Position numbers and translations under genes: made by a program. A stretch of 6,046 bases of DNA from NCBI GenBank assembly GCA_946566415.1, contig CAMNWW010000146.1, positions 1 through 6,046 of the forward strand. Reading direction: 5' to 3'. Below, piece after piece: positions 1 to 5,981 of this stretch (its first letter is position 1; each line of letters begins with the position of its first letter). The stretch comes from an uncultured Lachnospiraceae bacterium (GTDB lineage: Bacteria; Bacillota; Clostridia; Lachnospirales; Lachnospiraceae). Below the pieces are notes generated by a model. That model ran no database searches. It was not told where the DNA came from and saw only the letters and a list, made by a program, of their open reading frames with translations.

Positions 1-56
1 TATTGGCTATTCGGGCTGCTCTTTCAAGACGTTCGGTGTCAATATCTCCGTCATAG
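1..56 (+). other. Left-edge continuation of the kinase frame, ended by TAG
   Basis: The frame used by the downstream kinase is open from position 3 to 53 (reading LAIRAALSRRSVSISPS) and is broken only by TAG at 54-56. After that it continues straight into typical GAF-domain sequence. I see no start codon with a ribosome binding site here and no promoter. The simplest reading is that this is more of the same gene, with one nonsense codon that is either a real mutation or a sequencing error near a contig end. A frameshift is also possible: frame 2 reads FGVNISVIAS just before the kinase frame resumes. I cannot decide between these from the sequence. Confidence 0.45.
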
Positions 57-2459
57 CATCTGGGAAAAGCGCTGAACGGAGAGAGAACATATATATTTGA
101 ACAGAATGAGCTTGGAGGAGACGACAATACGTATGAGTGGGCAGCCGATGGAGTAAAGCCGGAAAAGGCGAATCTTCAAAATGTTCCTCGTGAGGTGTGT
201 GCAAACTGGTATCGGAAGTTCAGCATAGGTAAGCATATTGTTATTAAGAGCCTGGAAGATATCCGGGAGACGGCTCCCCTTCAGTATGAAACTTTAAAAC
301 GGCAGAATATTTCTTCCCTTGTAGTGGTCCCTCTTTATGACGGAAAAAGGGTGATCGGTTTTTACGGTGTGGATAATCCTCCTGTAAAGTCGCTGGAATA
401 TGCGTCGAATATGCTTCAAACAGCGGCATATTTTATTGTATCCTCCATAAAACGGCGTAATTTGGTCCGCGAACTTCAAAAACGGAGCTACAATGTTCTC
501 CAAGCTCTCAGCGTAGACTATTTAGGTATCTATCAGGTGAACTTTGACACAGGGGAATGCGAGATATACCGGAACTGCGAAGAGAAGGGTATGAATTGGG
601 CTGTCAATTTTGAGGAAGGCTATCAGACGGCTATGGAACGATATATTTCCCGGTATGTGATTTCACGTGACCAGGAACGACTCCGTGCTATGACGAAAAA
701 AGACTATGTGCTTGACCAGCTTAGGACAAAGAAGAAGTTTTCTATCCGATACCAGGTGAAAGACAGTTCCTTCGGGTTGAAACATTTGGAGATTCATTTT
801 TCTGCAACAGAGAAGACGCAGGAAGAAAACAGTGCAATTTTTGCACAACGGGATGTCAATGCGGTGGTGGAACAGGAAGAGAAGTACAAGCTGGAAGCAA
901 GACAGAGTCTGGAGGATATTTTAGAGGGAGCTAAAACAGGTATCTGGACGATTGAGTTGGAGGAAGGCTGTCAGCCGAGGATGTATGCGGACCGCACCAT
1001 GCGGATTCTTCTAGGAGTACCGGAGGATATTAAGCCGGAGGAATGCTACCTCCGCTGGTTTGAAAACATTGAGCCAGACTATGTGGAGATGGTACAGGAA
1101 GCAGTGCAGGAGATGCAGGAAACCGGACGTTCTGAGGTGATTTACCCATGGAATCATCCAAGTTTAGGGAAAATATATGTCCGATGCGGCGGTGTGCCGG
1201 ACAAAACATTCAAGAAACCGGGAAACTGCCTAAACGGATATCATCAGGATATAACAGAGATTACGGTGACGAGGAAGAAGCAGGAGCAGGCCATCATAGA
1301 ACTTCTGGAGAAGGTGCGGCAGGCAAATTCGGCAAAAAGTGAATTCCTTTCCCATATGTCCCACGATCTTAGAACACCTATCAATGGAATTCTTGGAATG
1401 CTGGCTATTATGGAGAAAAGCCAGGACAATGTGGACAAGCAGAAAGCGTGCTGGAAAAAGATCCGCGTATCAACGGAGCATTTGTTGTCTTTGGTGAACG
1501 ATGTTCTTCAAGTCAGCAAACTCGAGAGCGGAAGACCTGCAGCAGTGGAAGACCCCTTTGATCTTCATGATATATTGGAAAAGAGCTTCACAATCCTGTC
1601 CCCTCAGGCAGAGGAAGAAGGAATCCAGCTGGCGCTGGAGGAGGTCGACTTGCAGCATAGCCGGCTGATTGGGAATCCGCTGCATTTGAAGCAGATCTTA
1701 ATGAATGTCATTGATAACGCTCTCAAGTATAACCGTCCTCAAGGTTCTGTATTTGTACGTGTAAAGGAAACTGGCTGCCAGGGTGGGATCGCAAACTATC
1801 GTTTTGTGGTCGAGGATACCGGAATCGGTATCGGGGAGGATTTCAAAAAACATATTTTTGAGCCGTTTACCCAAGAGAATCAAGGCGCAAGGACTCACTA
1901 TAAAGGCGTTGGACTTGGTATGTCTATTGTGAAAAAACTGGTAGACGAGATGAAAGGGACTGTTGAGGTAGACAGTCAGCTTGGCAGAGGGAGCGTGGTT
2001 CAGATTAACCTTCCTATCCGAGTTGATGAGGCGTGGAGAGATCATACTGAGGATGAGGAGCAGAATTTGCGGGGTAATGTCGCCGGGATGCGTGTCCTTC
2101 TGGTAGAGGACAACGAGATTAATTGTGAAATCGTAGAGTTCATGCTTAAGGAAGCGGGCGCAAAGGTCGTGACTGCTAACGATGGAAAGGCCGCTGTGGA
2201 TGCTTTTGCGGCGTCAGATCCGGGAACATTTGACTGTGTGCTGATGGATTTGATGATGCCGGTCATGAGCGGATATGAGGCGACACGAGTAATTCGCGGT
2301 CTGGATCGTCCGGACGCAAAAACGCTGCCGATCATAGCGCTGTCGGCTAACGCATTTGAAGAAGACATCGCTATGGCAAAGGATGCAGGAATGAATGAAC
2401 ATTTGGCGAAGCCGGTAGACATAAGAAAAATGCTAAGGGTTATGAGCCAGATGCGGTAA
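57..2459 (+). CDS. Hybrid sensor histidine kinase with C-terminal receiver (5' end missing)
   Basis: Hybrid two-component kinase: it should autophosphorylate on His and pass the phosphate to its own receiver Asp. Residues below are counted from GTG at 195 (754 aa). That GTG has no ribosome binding site and lies inside a GAF domain, whose earlier part (ERTYIFE, NTYEWAADGV, LQNVPRE) is in frame from 57, so the real start lies left of the window. Order: GAF to about residue 90 (SLVVVPLYDGKRVIGFYGVDNPP), PAS-like region about 100-222, second PAS-like region about 240-357, short coiled coil, HisKA H-box SHMSHDLRTP with H390, N-box NVIDNALKYN with N508, G1 DTGIGIG at 541-547, F-box IFEPF at 554-558, G2 GVGLGM at 571-576. 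The receiver spans about 630-752 with E638/D639, phospho-acceptor D685, S717 and K739, all intact. No transmembrane segment or HPt domain is visible, so a cytoplasmic sensor needing a separate HPt partner is likely. The input ligand is unknown. A terminator follows directly. Confidence 0.93.
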   Translation, partial: HLGKALNGERTYIFEQNELGGDDNTYEWAADGVKPEKANLQNVPREVCANWYRKFSIGKHIVIKSLEDIRETAPLQYETLKRQNISSLVVVPLYDGKRVIGFYGVDNPPVKSLEYASNMLQTAAYFIVSSIKRRNLVRELQKRSYNVLQALSVDYLGIYQVNFDTGECEIYRNCEEKGMNWAVNFEEGYQTAMERYISRYVISRDQERLRAMTKKDYVLDQLRTKKKFSIRYQVKDSSFGLKHLEIHFSATEKTQEENSAIFAQRDVNAVVEQEEKYKLEARQSLEDILEGAKTGIWTIELEEGCQPRMYADRTMRILLGVPEDIKPEECYLRWFENIEPDYVEMVQEAVQEMQETGRSEVIYPWNHPSLGKIYVRCGGVPDKTFKKPGNCLNGYHQDITEITVTRKKQEQAIIELLEKVRQANSAKSEFLSHMSHDLRTPINGILGMLAIMEKSQDNVDKQKACWKKIRVSTEHLLSLVNDVLQVSKLESGRPAAVEDPFDLHDILEKSFTILSPQAEEEGIQLALEEVDLQHSRLIGNPLHLKQILMNVIDNALKYNRPQGSVFVRVKETGCQGGIANYRFVVEDTGIGIGEDFKKHIFEPFTQENQGARTHYKGVGLGMSIVKKLVDEMKGTVEVDSQLGRGSVVQINLPIRVDEAWRDHTEDEEQNLRGNVAGMRVLLVEDNEINCEIVEFMLKEAGAKVVTANDGKAAVDAFAASDPGTFDCVLMDLMMPVMSGYEATRVIRGLDRPDAKTLPIIALSANAFEEDIAMAKDAGMNEHLAKPVDIRKMLRVMSQMR

Positions 2460-2474
2460 ATATGTAATGTATGT

Positions 2475-2502
2475 AAAAAGGCAGACGAGGTCTGTCTTTT
2501 TT
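2475..2502 (+). terminator. Rho-independent terminator of the kinase gene
   Basis: A 7-bp stem, GGCAGAC (2480-2486) against GTCTGTC (2490-2496) with one G-T pair and a GAG loop, is followed by six T (2497-2502). The run of A before the stem can extend the pairing. It begins 16 bases after the kinase stop codon, as expected for its terminator. Confidence 0.88.
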
Positions 2503-2564
2503 AGTAACAGTTCAGCCATGGGGCGCAGCCGAATCGAGCTGTATGGCTGAACTGTTACTTTTTT
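2503..2564 (+). repeat. Long perfect inverted repeat followed by a T run
   Basis: AGTAACAGTTCAGCCAT at 2503-2519 is exactly complementary to 2543-2559, a perfect 17-bp stem. The 23-base loop has a possible inner CAGC/GCTG stem (2526-2529 with 2538-2541). The right arm runs into T at 2559-2564, so on the + strand it could act as a second terminator. It starts on the base after the first terminator's T run. The arm length and structured loop are more than a simple terminator needs, so a dispersed intergenic palindromic repeat is an alternative. No protein is encoded. Confidence 0.75.
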
Positions 2565-2586
2565 GAACTTAAATGATGGTAATTGC

Positions 2587-2615
2587 TTGACAATTATGGT
2601 CTGTTATAGTAGACT
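2587..2615 (+). promoter_or_regulatory. Promoter of the repressor-protease-acylphosphatase operon
   Basis: A consensus -35 TTGACA (2587-2592) and a -10 TAGACT (2610-2615, four of six matches to TATAAT) are separated by 17 bases. The predicted start of transcription is near 2622. The -10 coincides with the right arm of the upstream operator dyad, which is the arrangement expected for direct repression. A weaker alternative is TTGCTT (2583-2588) with TATAGT (2605-2610). Confidence 0.7.
2599..2614 (+). promoter_or_regulatory. BlaI-type operator 1 (dyad GTCTR-N6-TAGAC)
   Basis: GTCTGTTATAGTAGAC is an imperfect dyad lying between -35 and -10 and covering most of the -10. It shares its arms, its 16-bp length and its flanks (a G before, TNAA after) with a second copy 26 bp downstream. 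BlaI/MecI-family repressors are known to bind short dyads as dimers, usually more than one per promoter. Assignment to the adjacent repressor is inference from position. Confidence 0.7.
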
Positions 2616-2624
2616 AAAGAAAAG

Positions 2625-2640
2625 GTCTACAATAATAGAC
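2625..2640 (+). promoter_or_regulatory. BlaI-type operator 2 (dyad GTCTA-N6-TAGAC)
   Basis: GTCTACAATAATAGAC has perfect 5-bp inverted arms and lies just past the predicted transcription start, immediately before the ribosome binding site. Centre-to-centre spacing from operator 1 is 26 bp, about two and a half helical turns. A repressor bound here would block early elongation or, in the RNA, sit beside the ribosome binding site. Confidence 0.72.
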
Positions 2641-2644
2641 TGAA

Positions 2645-2650
2645 AGGTGG
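2645..2650 (+). promoter_or_regulatory. Ribosome binding site that fixes the repressor start at GTG 2659
   Basis: AGGTGG lies 8 bases before GTG at 2659. The in-frame upstream GTG codons at 2647 and 2650 overlap this site and have only operator sequence before them, so they cannot be served by it. The protein therefore most likely begins MENLKLCDSEY. Confidence 0.7.
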
Positions 2651-2658
2651 TGAAAAGT

Positions 2659-3021
2659 GTGGAAAACTTAAAATTATGTGACAGCGAATACCGTTTTATG
2701 TCAGTAGTGTGGGAGGCGTCCCCGATAAAATCAGGAGAGCTGGTGAAACTTTGTAAAGAAAAACTGGGGTGGAAAAAATCTACCACATACACGGTTATTA
2801 AGAAGCTTTCCGAGAGGGGATTCCTGAAAAATGAGGATACGATTGTGAGCGCTTTGGTTCCACAGGACAAGTGCCAGTCTGTGGAGTCGGATTATTTTGT
2901 AGAGAGGACGTTCGAGGGCTCTCTTCCTAGATTTATTGCTGCATTTCTGGGTGGAAGGACGATATCCGAGCAGGAAGCGGAGGAGATAAAGCGACTGATC
3001 GATGCACACAAGGAGGGGTAG
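2659..3021 (+). CDS. BlaI/MecI/CopY-family transcriptional repressor
   Basis: Winged-helix repressor of 120 aa, normal length for the family. The N-terminal DNA-binding domain covers about residues 6-70: the opening SEYRFMSVVWEASPIKSGELV, then GWKKSTTYTVIKKLSERGFL, which holds the recognition helix (about 40-53). The C-terminal part (about 73-118, FVERTFEGSLPRFIAAFLGG then an acidic helix) matches the family's dimerisation region. In MecI/BlaI, induction follows cleavage at an Asn-Phe bond in this region; the matching spot here reads A95-F96. It is followed after 2 bases by an M56 protease, the usual repressor-sensor pairing, and preceded by two dyad operators, so autorepression of the operon is expected. 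The start is GTG 2659, chosen on the ribosome binding site. No beta-lactamase is present in the window, so the name BlaI describes the family, not a proven beta-lactam role. Confidence 0.92.
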   Translation: MENLKLCDSEYRFMSVVWEASPIKSGELVKLCKEKLGWKKSTTYTVIKKLSERGFLKNEDTIVSALVPQDKCQSVESDYFVERTFEGSLPRFIAAFLGGRTISEQEAEEIKRLIDAHKEG

Positions 3022-3023
3022 GA

Positions 3024-5252
3024 ATGGAAAAATTAAATGAACTCTTTTTAGCTATATGCAATATGTCGGTCACGGCAGGATTTACAATATTGTTTCTGAT
3101 GCCGGTGAGGAGGTTTTTGCAGAAATCTCCGAAATCTTACTCTTATTGTCTCTGGGGAATCGTGGGTTTCCGTCTGGTGTGCCCGCTTTCCTTTTCCAGT
3201 ATGTTCAGTATGTTCAGTCTGGATTTTTTCCGAAGGCAGAGTACGTCCGGGACAATACTCACCTGGTCTGTGCCAAGAGCGATACAGGGAGCGGCGGAGA
3301 CAGGGAGCGGGATGCCTGGAACGTTCCCGATAGAAGGAGGAAATACGTCTTCGGTATGGGTAGAGTCGGCGCCGGAAGCGGCGTCTGGCAGACAGGCGGC
3401 GCAGGCCGTGCAGGAGATACGGCAGATGAGCCTGACAGAAATCCTGGCGGTCTTATGGATAGTGGGAATGCTGGTTTTCCTTATCTATCAGGGGATCGGT
3501 TATTGGAAATTAGTAAAACAAACAAAGACAGCGGTGCAGTCGGAAAAGGATGTATATGAGTGCGACTCTATCCCTTCTCCGTTTGTGATGGGGCTTTTAA
3601 GGCCCAGAATATATCTGCCTTTCCGCATGACAGAAAAGGAGCGGAAATATGTTCTGATGCATGAGAGATACCATATCAAAAGGCATGATCCGCAGGTTAA
3701 ATTTGCGGCATCGATCATTCTTGCTGTATATTGGTTCCATCCTCTGGTGTGGACGGCGTACACTCTTATGTGCCGGGATATGGAGATGAGCTGTGATGAG
3801 AAAGTGATTCAGGCGGCGGGCGACGCAGTGAAAGAAGATTACAGCAGATCACTTCTCGGTTTTGCAACGCGTGACAGGACCTTGGCCGCGTCCGTGCTTG
3901 CTTTCGGCGAGACAGCCATAAAAGCCCGTGTGAAGAATGTGCTGAATATGAAAAAGCATGGAAGAGCAGCGGCAGTTTCCAGTATTGTTCTTTGTCTTCT
4001 TGCCGGAATTATCGGCTGTGGAAACGCACTGCCGAAAAATGAGATCAGGCGCGACGAAGAATGGGAAGGTGAAGGAGAGGGATGGGCGAACCGATACGAA
4101 TACCAGGTAGAAAATGGTTTCCAGAGTTTTATACTTTATAAAGAAATGTACCAAAGAGGAGAGATGGAAGCCTATCAAGTTATAGGAAGCGGGACGTTCG
4201 GGGAAAATCACGTAGAAAGAAAAGGGGACTTCACGGTCGAACAGACATTTGAAACTCCGGACGATACTTCCTGGGCAAGTTCTATTTCTGTGAAAATGCC
4301 GGGAATGGATATAGATTTTCATGACAAAGTTGAGTTAGCGGCGCTCGGCTACAACACTATGACGCAGAGCAGCTATCTGGAAAATGAGAAAGCAGGCTGT
4401 GAGATCAAAGCAGAGGAAGACGTTGTAATTACCGTGTGGCACTTGGGCAAAATTGACGGAAATATTCAGAAACGAGGCAGCAGCGAATATATGGATGAAA
4501 CGACAAAATGGGATGCTTTGGCTTTGAATGAGGGAACCGTCCTCTATCATGTAGTGTTTTCGGAGAAGGCAGAAGAAGATCTGCTCACAGAGTACCAGGT
4601 ATCTCCGCTGGCAAAAAAGATTTTTGCGGCAAGAAATCCCTATATCGGAGACGCCCCGGCGGATGGGCGGCTTCTTGGAGCAATCGGTGTCTCGCGTTTG
4701 GGAGACTACACTACAGAACTTCAGACGACGGAGGAGCCTTATGCCATGATCGTGCATTTTAAGGAGATGCCGGCGGAGGCAGGAGCTTTCCATCAGAAGA
4801 TGATGGAGAAGGCAGCCTTATTTCTGGGGCTGACAGAGAATGCGGGAAGATTTGAATGGACATACCCGGACGCATCGGGAGAAAGTTCAGAAGAACAAGT
4901 ATTTTCCTGTGATTTAGAGACGGCGGCGCGTCTGGAAGGAATTGACGATATCAAGCGGTTGGCGGATTCAGAGGAAATGCTTCAGGAGATTTTGACAAAA
5001 GAGATCATCTATTCTGGCATTTATAATGGGCAGGAAGAGGTTTCCGTGGAATCAGTTCAGGCGCCGGACGGTCAGGTCTATAGCCATAAGCTCATTTTAG
5101 AGGGGCGGTTTACGAATGCGGAGGAGGATACAAAATGTCTTGTGTTTGCAAACCGGGAGGATGTGAGTTTTCAGGATGTGGAAACCTATCTGTTCGGAAG
5201 CGAGGCGCCGAAAGAAAAAATGTATGTATTATTTCTGGATCCGGAGGAATGA
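3024..5252 (+). CDS. M56-family (BlaR1/MecR1-type) membrane metalloprotease with DUF4825-like tail
   Basis: Sensor-transducer protease, 742 aa, expected to trigger cleavage of the repressor encoded just upstream. ATG 3024 follows the repressor stop by 2 bases with AGGAGGGG at 3011-3018. Membrane segments are seen at about residues 7-28, 39-58 (with RLVCP), 138-158, 227-249 (with FHPLVW) and 315-331. The zinc site HERYH is at 213-217, and E254 in DMEMSCDE is the likely third ligand, so catalysis looks intact. Residues about 335-742 should be outside the membrane. They lack the SxxK, SxN and KTG motifs of the penicillin-binding sensor of BlaR1. Instead, a beta-rich region (about 340-525) is followed by a DUF4825-like domain with NPYIGD (538-543) and ELQTTEEPY (565-573). 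Residues 60-136 are a Gly/Ser/Ala-rich loop. C332 just after the last membrane segment is preceded by LAGIIG but is internal, so it is not a normal lipobox. The ligand is unknown. Confidence 0.9.
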   Translation: MEKLNELFLAICNMSVTAGFTILFLMPVRRFLQKSPKSYSYCLWGIVGFRLVCPLSFSSMFSMFSLDFFRRQSTSGTILTWSVPRAIQGAAETGSGMPGTFPIEGGNTSSVWVESAPEAASGRQAAQAVQEIRQMSLTEILAVLWIVGMLVFLIYQGIGYWKLVKQTKTAVQSEKDVYECDSIPSPFVMGLLRPRIYLPFRMTEKERKYVLMHERYHIKRHDPQVKFAASIILAVYWFHPLVWTAYTLMCRDMEMSCDEKVIQAAGDAVKEDYSRSLLGFATRDRTLAASVLAFGETAIKARVKNVLNMKKHGRAAAVSSIVLCLLAGIIGCGNALPKNEIRRDEEWEGEGEGWANRYEYQVENGFQSFILYKEMYQRGEMEAYQVIGSGTFGENHVERKGDFTVEQTFETPDDTSWASSISVKMPGMDIDFHDKVELAALGYNTMTQSSYLENEKAGCEIKAEEDVVITVWHLGKIDGNIQKRGSSEYMDETTKWDALALNEGTVLYHVVFSEKAEEDLLTEYQVSPLAKKIFAARNPYIGDAPADGRLLGAIGVSRLGDYTTELQTTEEPYAMIVHFKEMPAEAGAFHQKMMEKAALFLGLTENAGRFEWTYPDASGESSEEQVFSCDLETAARLEGIDDIKRLADSEEMLQEILTKEIIYSGIYNGQEEVSVESVQAPDGQVYSHKLILEGRFTNAEEDTKCLVFANREDVSFQDVETYLFGSEAPKEKMYVLFLDPEE
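5243..5247 (+). promoter_or_regulatory. Ribosome binding site for acylphosphatase, inside the protease 3' end
   Basis: GGAGG lies 7 bases before ATG 5255 but only 1 base before the in-frame ATG 5249, so it supports 5255 as the start. It is embedded in the last codons of the protease gene, which favours translational coupling. Confidence 0.75.
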
Positions 5253-5254
5253 AG

Positions 5255-5524
5255 ATGGAGCGTATCAGAAAGCATTATATTTTTACCGGGCGCGTGCAGG
5301 GAGTAGGGTTCCGCTACAGCGCGCAGAACCTTGCCCAATATCTGGGGCTCACCGGATGGGTAAAAAACGAGTGGGACGGGACGGTAGTCATGGAAGCGCA
5401 GGGGACGGAAGAGGATCTTAAGACGTTGGTGAAAAAGCTACGGAGCCGGAATTTTAGCCGGATTGATTATGTGTCGGAGGTAACGGTTCCGGTGCAGAAG
5501 GAGTTAGGGTTCCATGTGAGATAA
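5255..5524 (+). CDS. acyP: Acylphosphatase
   Basis: Small soluble enzyme (89 aa, usual family length) that hydrolyses the carboxyl-phosphate bond of acyl phosphates. The signature GRVQGVGFR (12-20) contains the phosphate-binding loop and catalytic R20. GWVKNEWDGTV (34-44) carries catalytic N38, with the usual spacing between the two. The C-terminus VPVQKELGFHVR has the family's typical FxVR ending. The open frame extends upstream to 5135 inside the protease gene, but only ATG 5255 has a well-placed ribosome binding site; ATG 5249 (overlapping the protease stop as ATGA) is the alternative. The 2-base gap to the protease gene makes this the third gene of the repressor-controlled operon. Its physiological substrate and its reason for being in this operon are unknown. 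Confidence 0.93.
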   Translation: MERIRKHYIFTGRVQGVGFRYSAQNLAQYLGLTGWVKNEWDGTVVMEAQGTEEDLKTLVKKLRSRNFSRIDYVSEVTVPVQKELGFHVR

Positions 5525-5536
5525 GTGGGGTGGGTA

Positions 5537-5947
5537 TTATGATTTTGCTTTTAAAATGTCCTCTAATTTAGAAAAATCACAGCATCTTCTTCTCAGCAGG
5601 TTGCTTGCTTTGCCGGATGTGACCATTTCATAGAGTTTATTTGCTTTGCGGACAATGATGTCTTGATTTCGTTGGCAATACGTAAGCTGTTTTGCAGACA
5701 TTTTTTTGTAATGAATTGTATTTGCGTTGTCAGAAGGCAATATTTTGAGATTTAGTGGTGTGATAAATTGTTCGTGGACAGGAATCATATTATTAAAGTT
5801 CAATACGCCGATCAGCTTATTGCCATCATAGATTTTGGTAAAATCTATATCATTTTTCATAGAGATGTGTTTCGGTTTTGGAGAACTAAGAGGTACACAG
5901 TATTTTTGGATTCCACAGATTAAAATAATGCCTACAAAGGGTCGTTT
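5537..5947 (-). CDS. ToxN/AbiQ-family type III toxin endoribonuclease, N-terminus missing
   Basis: Reads in from the contig end and stops 12 bases from the acylphosphatase stop, tail to tail. The first ATG in frame is at 5860 (107 aa), but family-like sequence continues 29 residues further upstream, to K at 5947: KRPFVGIIL, then PLSSPKPKH, then KNDIDF. The 136 residues contain the family landmarks in order: RPFVG, PLSSPK (the Ser region implicated in RNA cleavage in ToxN/AbiQ), FTKIYDG, GVLNFNNMIPV, a helical KQLTYCQRNQDIIVRKANKLYEMV, and a C-terminal RRRCCDFSKLE. Family members are roughly 165-180 aa, so about 25-35 N-terminal residues are missing. An in-frame TAA (5948-5950) sits just before K5947. 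It may be a sequencing error next to the adapter junction rather than a true stop. The gene is AT-rich (18 of 60 bases G/C at 5701-5760 against 36 of 60 at 5281-5340), consistent with transfer. Type III toxins are neutralised by a repeat RNA encoded upstream of the toxin, which would lie outside the window. Confidence 0.8.
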   Translation of the reverse strand, partial: KRPFVGIILICGIQKYCVPLSSPKPKHISMKNDIDFTKIYDGNKLIGVLNFNNMIPVHEQFITPLNLKILPSDNANTIHYKKMSAKQLTYCQRNQDIIVRKANKLYEMVTSGKASNLLRRRCCDFSKLEDILKAKS

Positions 5948-5967
5948 TTATTTTTCAATTTTTGGAG

Positions 5968-5981
5968 AAAAAAAAAAAAAA
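5968..5981. repeat. Run of 14 A at the genome-adapter junction
   Basis: An uninterrupted A14 tract separates the last plausibly genomic bases (up to about 5967) from adapter sequence. Adapter similarity starts within its last three bases. It could be genomic or part of the artefact; its length is not reliable. Confidence 0.6.

Noticed and set aside
1698..2422. Minus-strand open frames of 115 and 126 codons opposite the kinase
   Set aside because: They are antisense to intact ATPase and receiver motifs, with no start signals or recognisable protein features.
2647..2658. Repressor start at GTG 2647
   Set aside because: The ribosome binding site overlaps that codon, and only operator sequence lies upstream; GTG 2659 is correctly spaced.
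3056..3559. A 167-codon open frame on the + strand inside the protease gene
   Set aside because: It overlaps clear M56 coding in another frame, is low-complexity and G/R-rich, resembles no family I know and has no ribosome binding site.
3849..4793. Two minus-strand open frames of about 150 codons opposite the protease tail
   Set aside because: They lie antisense to a continuous DUF4825-type coding frame, have no family-like motifs and look like shadows.
2659..5252. Classical beta-lactamase regulatory pair blaI-blaR1
   Set aside because: The family pairing is right, but the sensor lacks the penicillin-binding motifs and no beta-lactamase is present, so I did not assign those symbols.
5135..5254. 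Longer acylphosphatase start at 5135 giving 129 residues
   Set aside because: The extra 40 residues overlap the protease C-terminus, do not look like acylphosphatase and lack a ribosome binding site; ATG 5255 gives the standard 89 residues.
195..5524. Functional link in which the acylphosphatase dephosphorylates the kinase receiver
   Set aside because: Chemically imaginable because both involve acyl phosphates, but the genes are in separate transcription units with a terminator between them and nothing in the sequence supports it.
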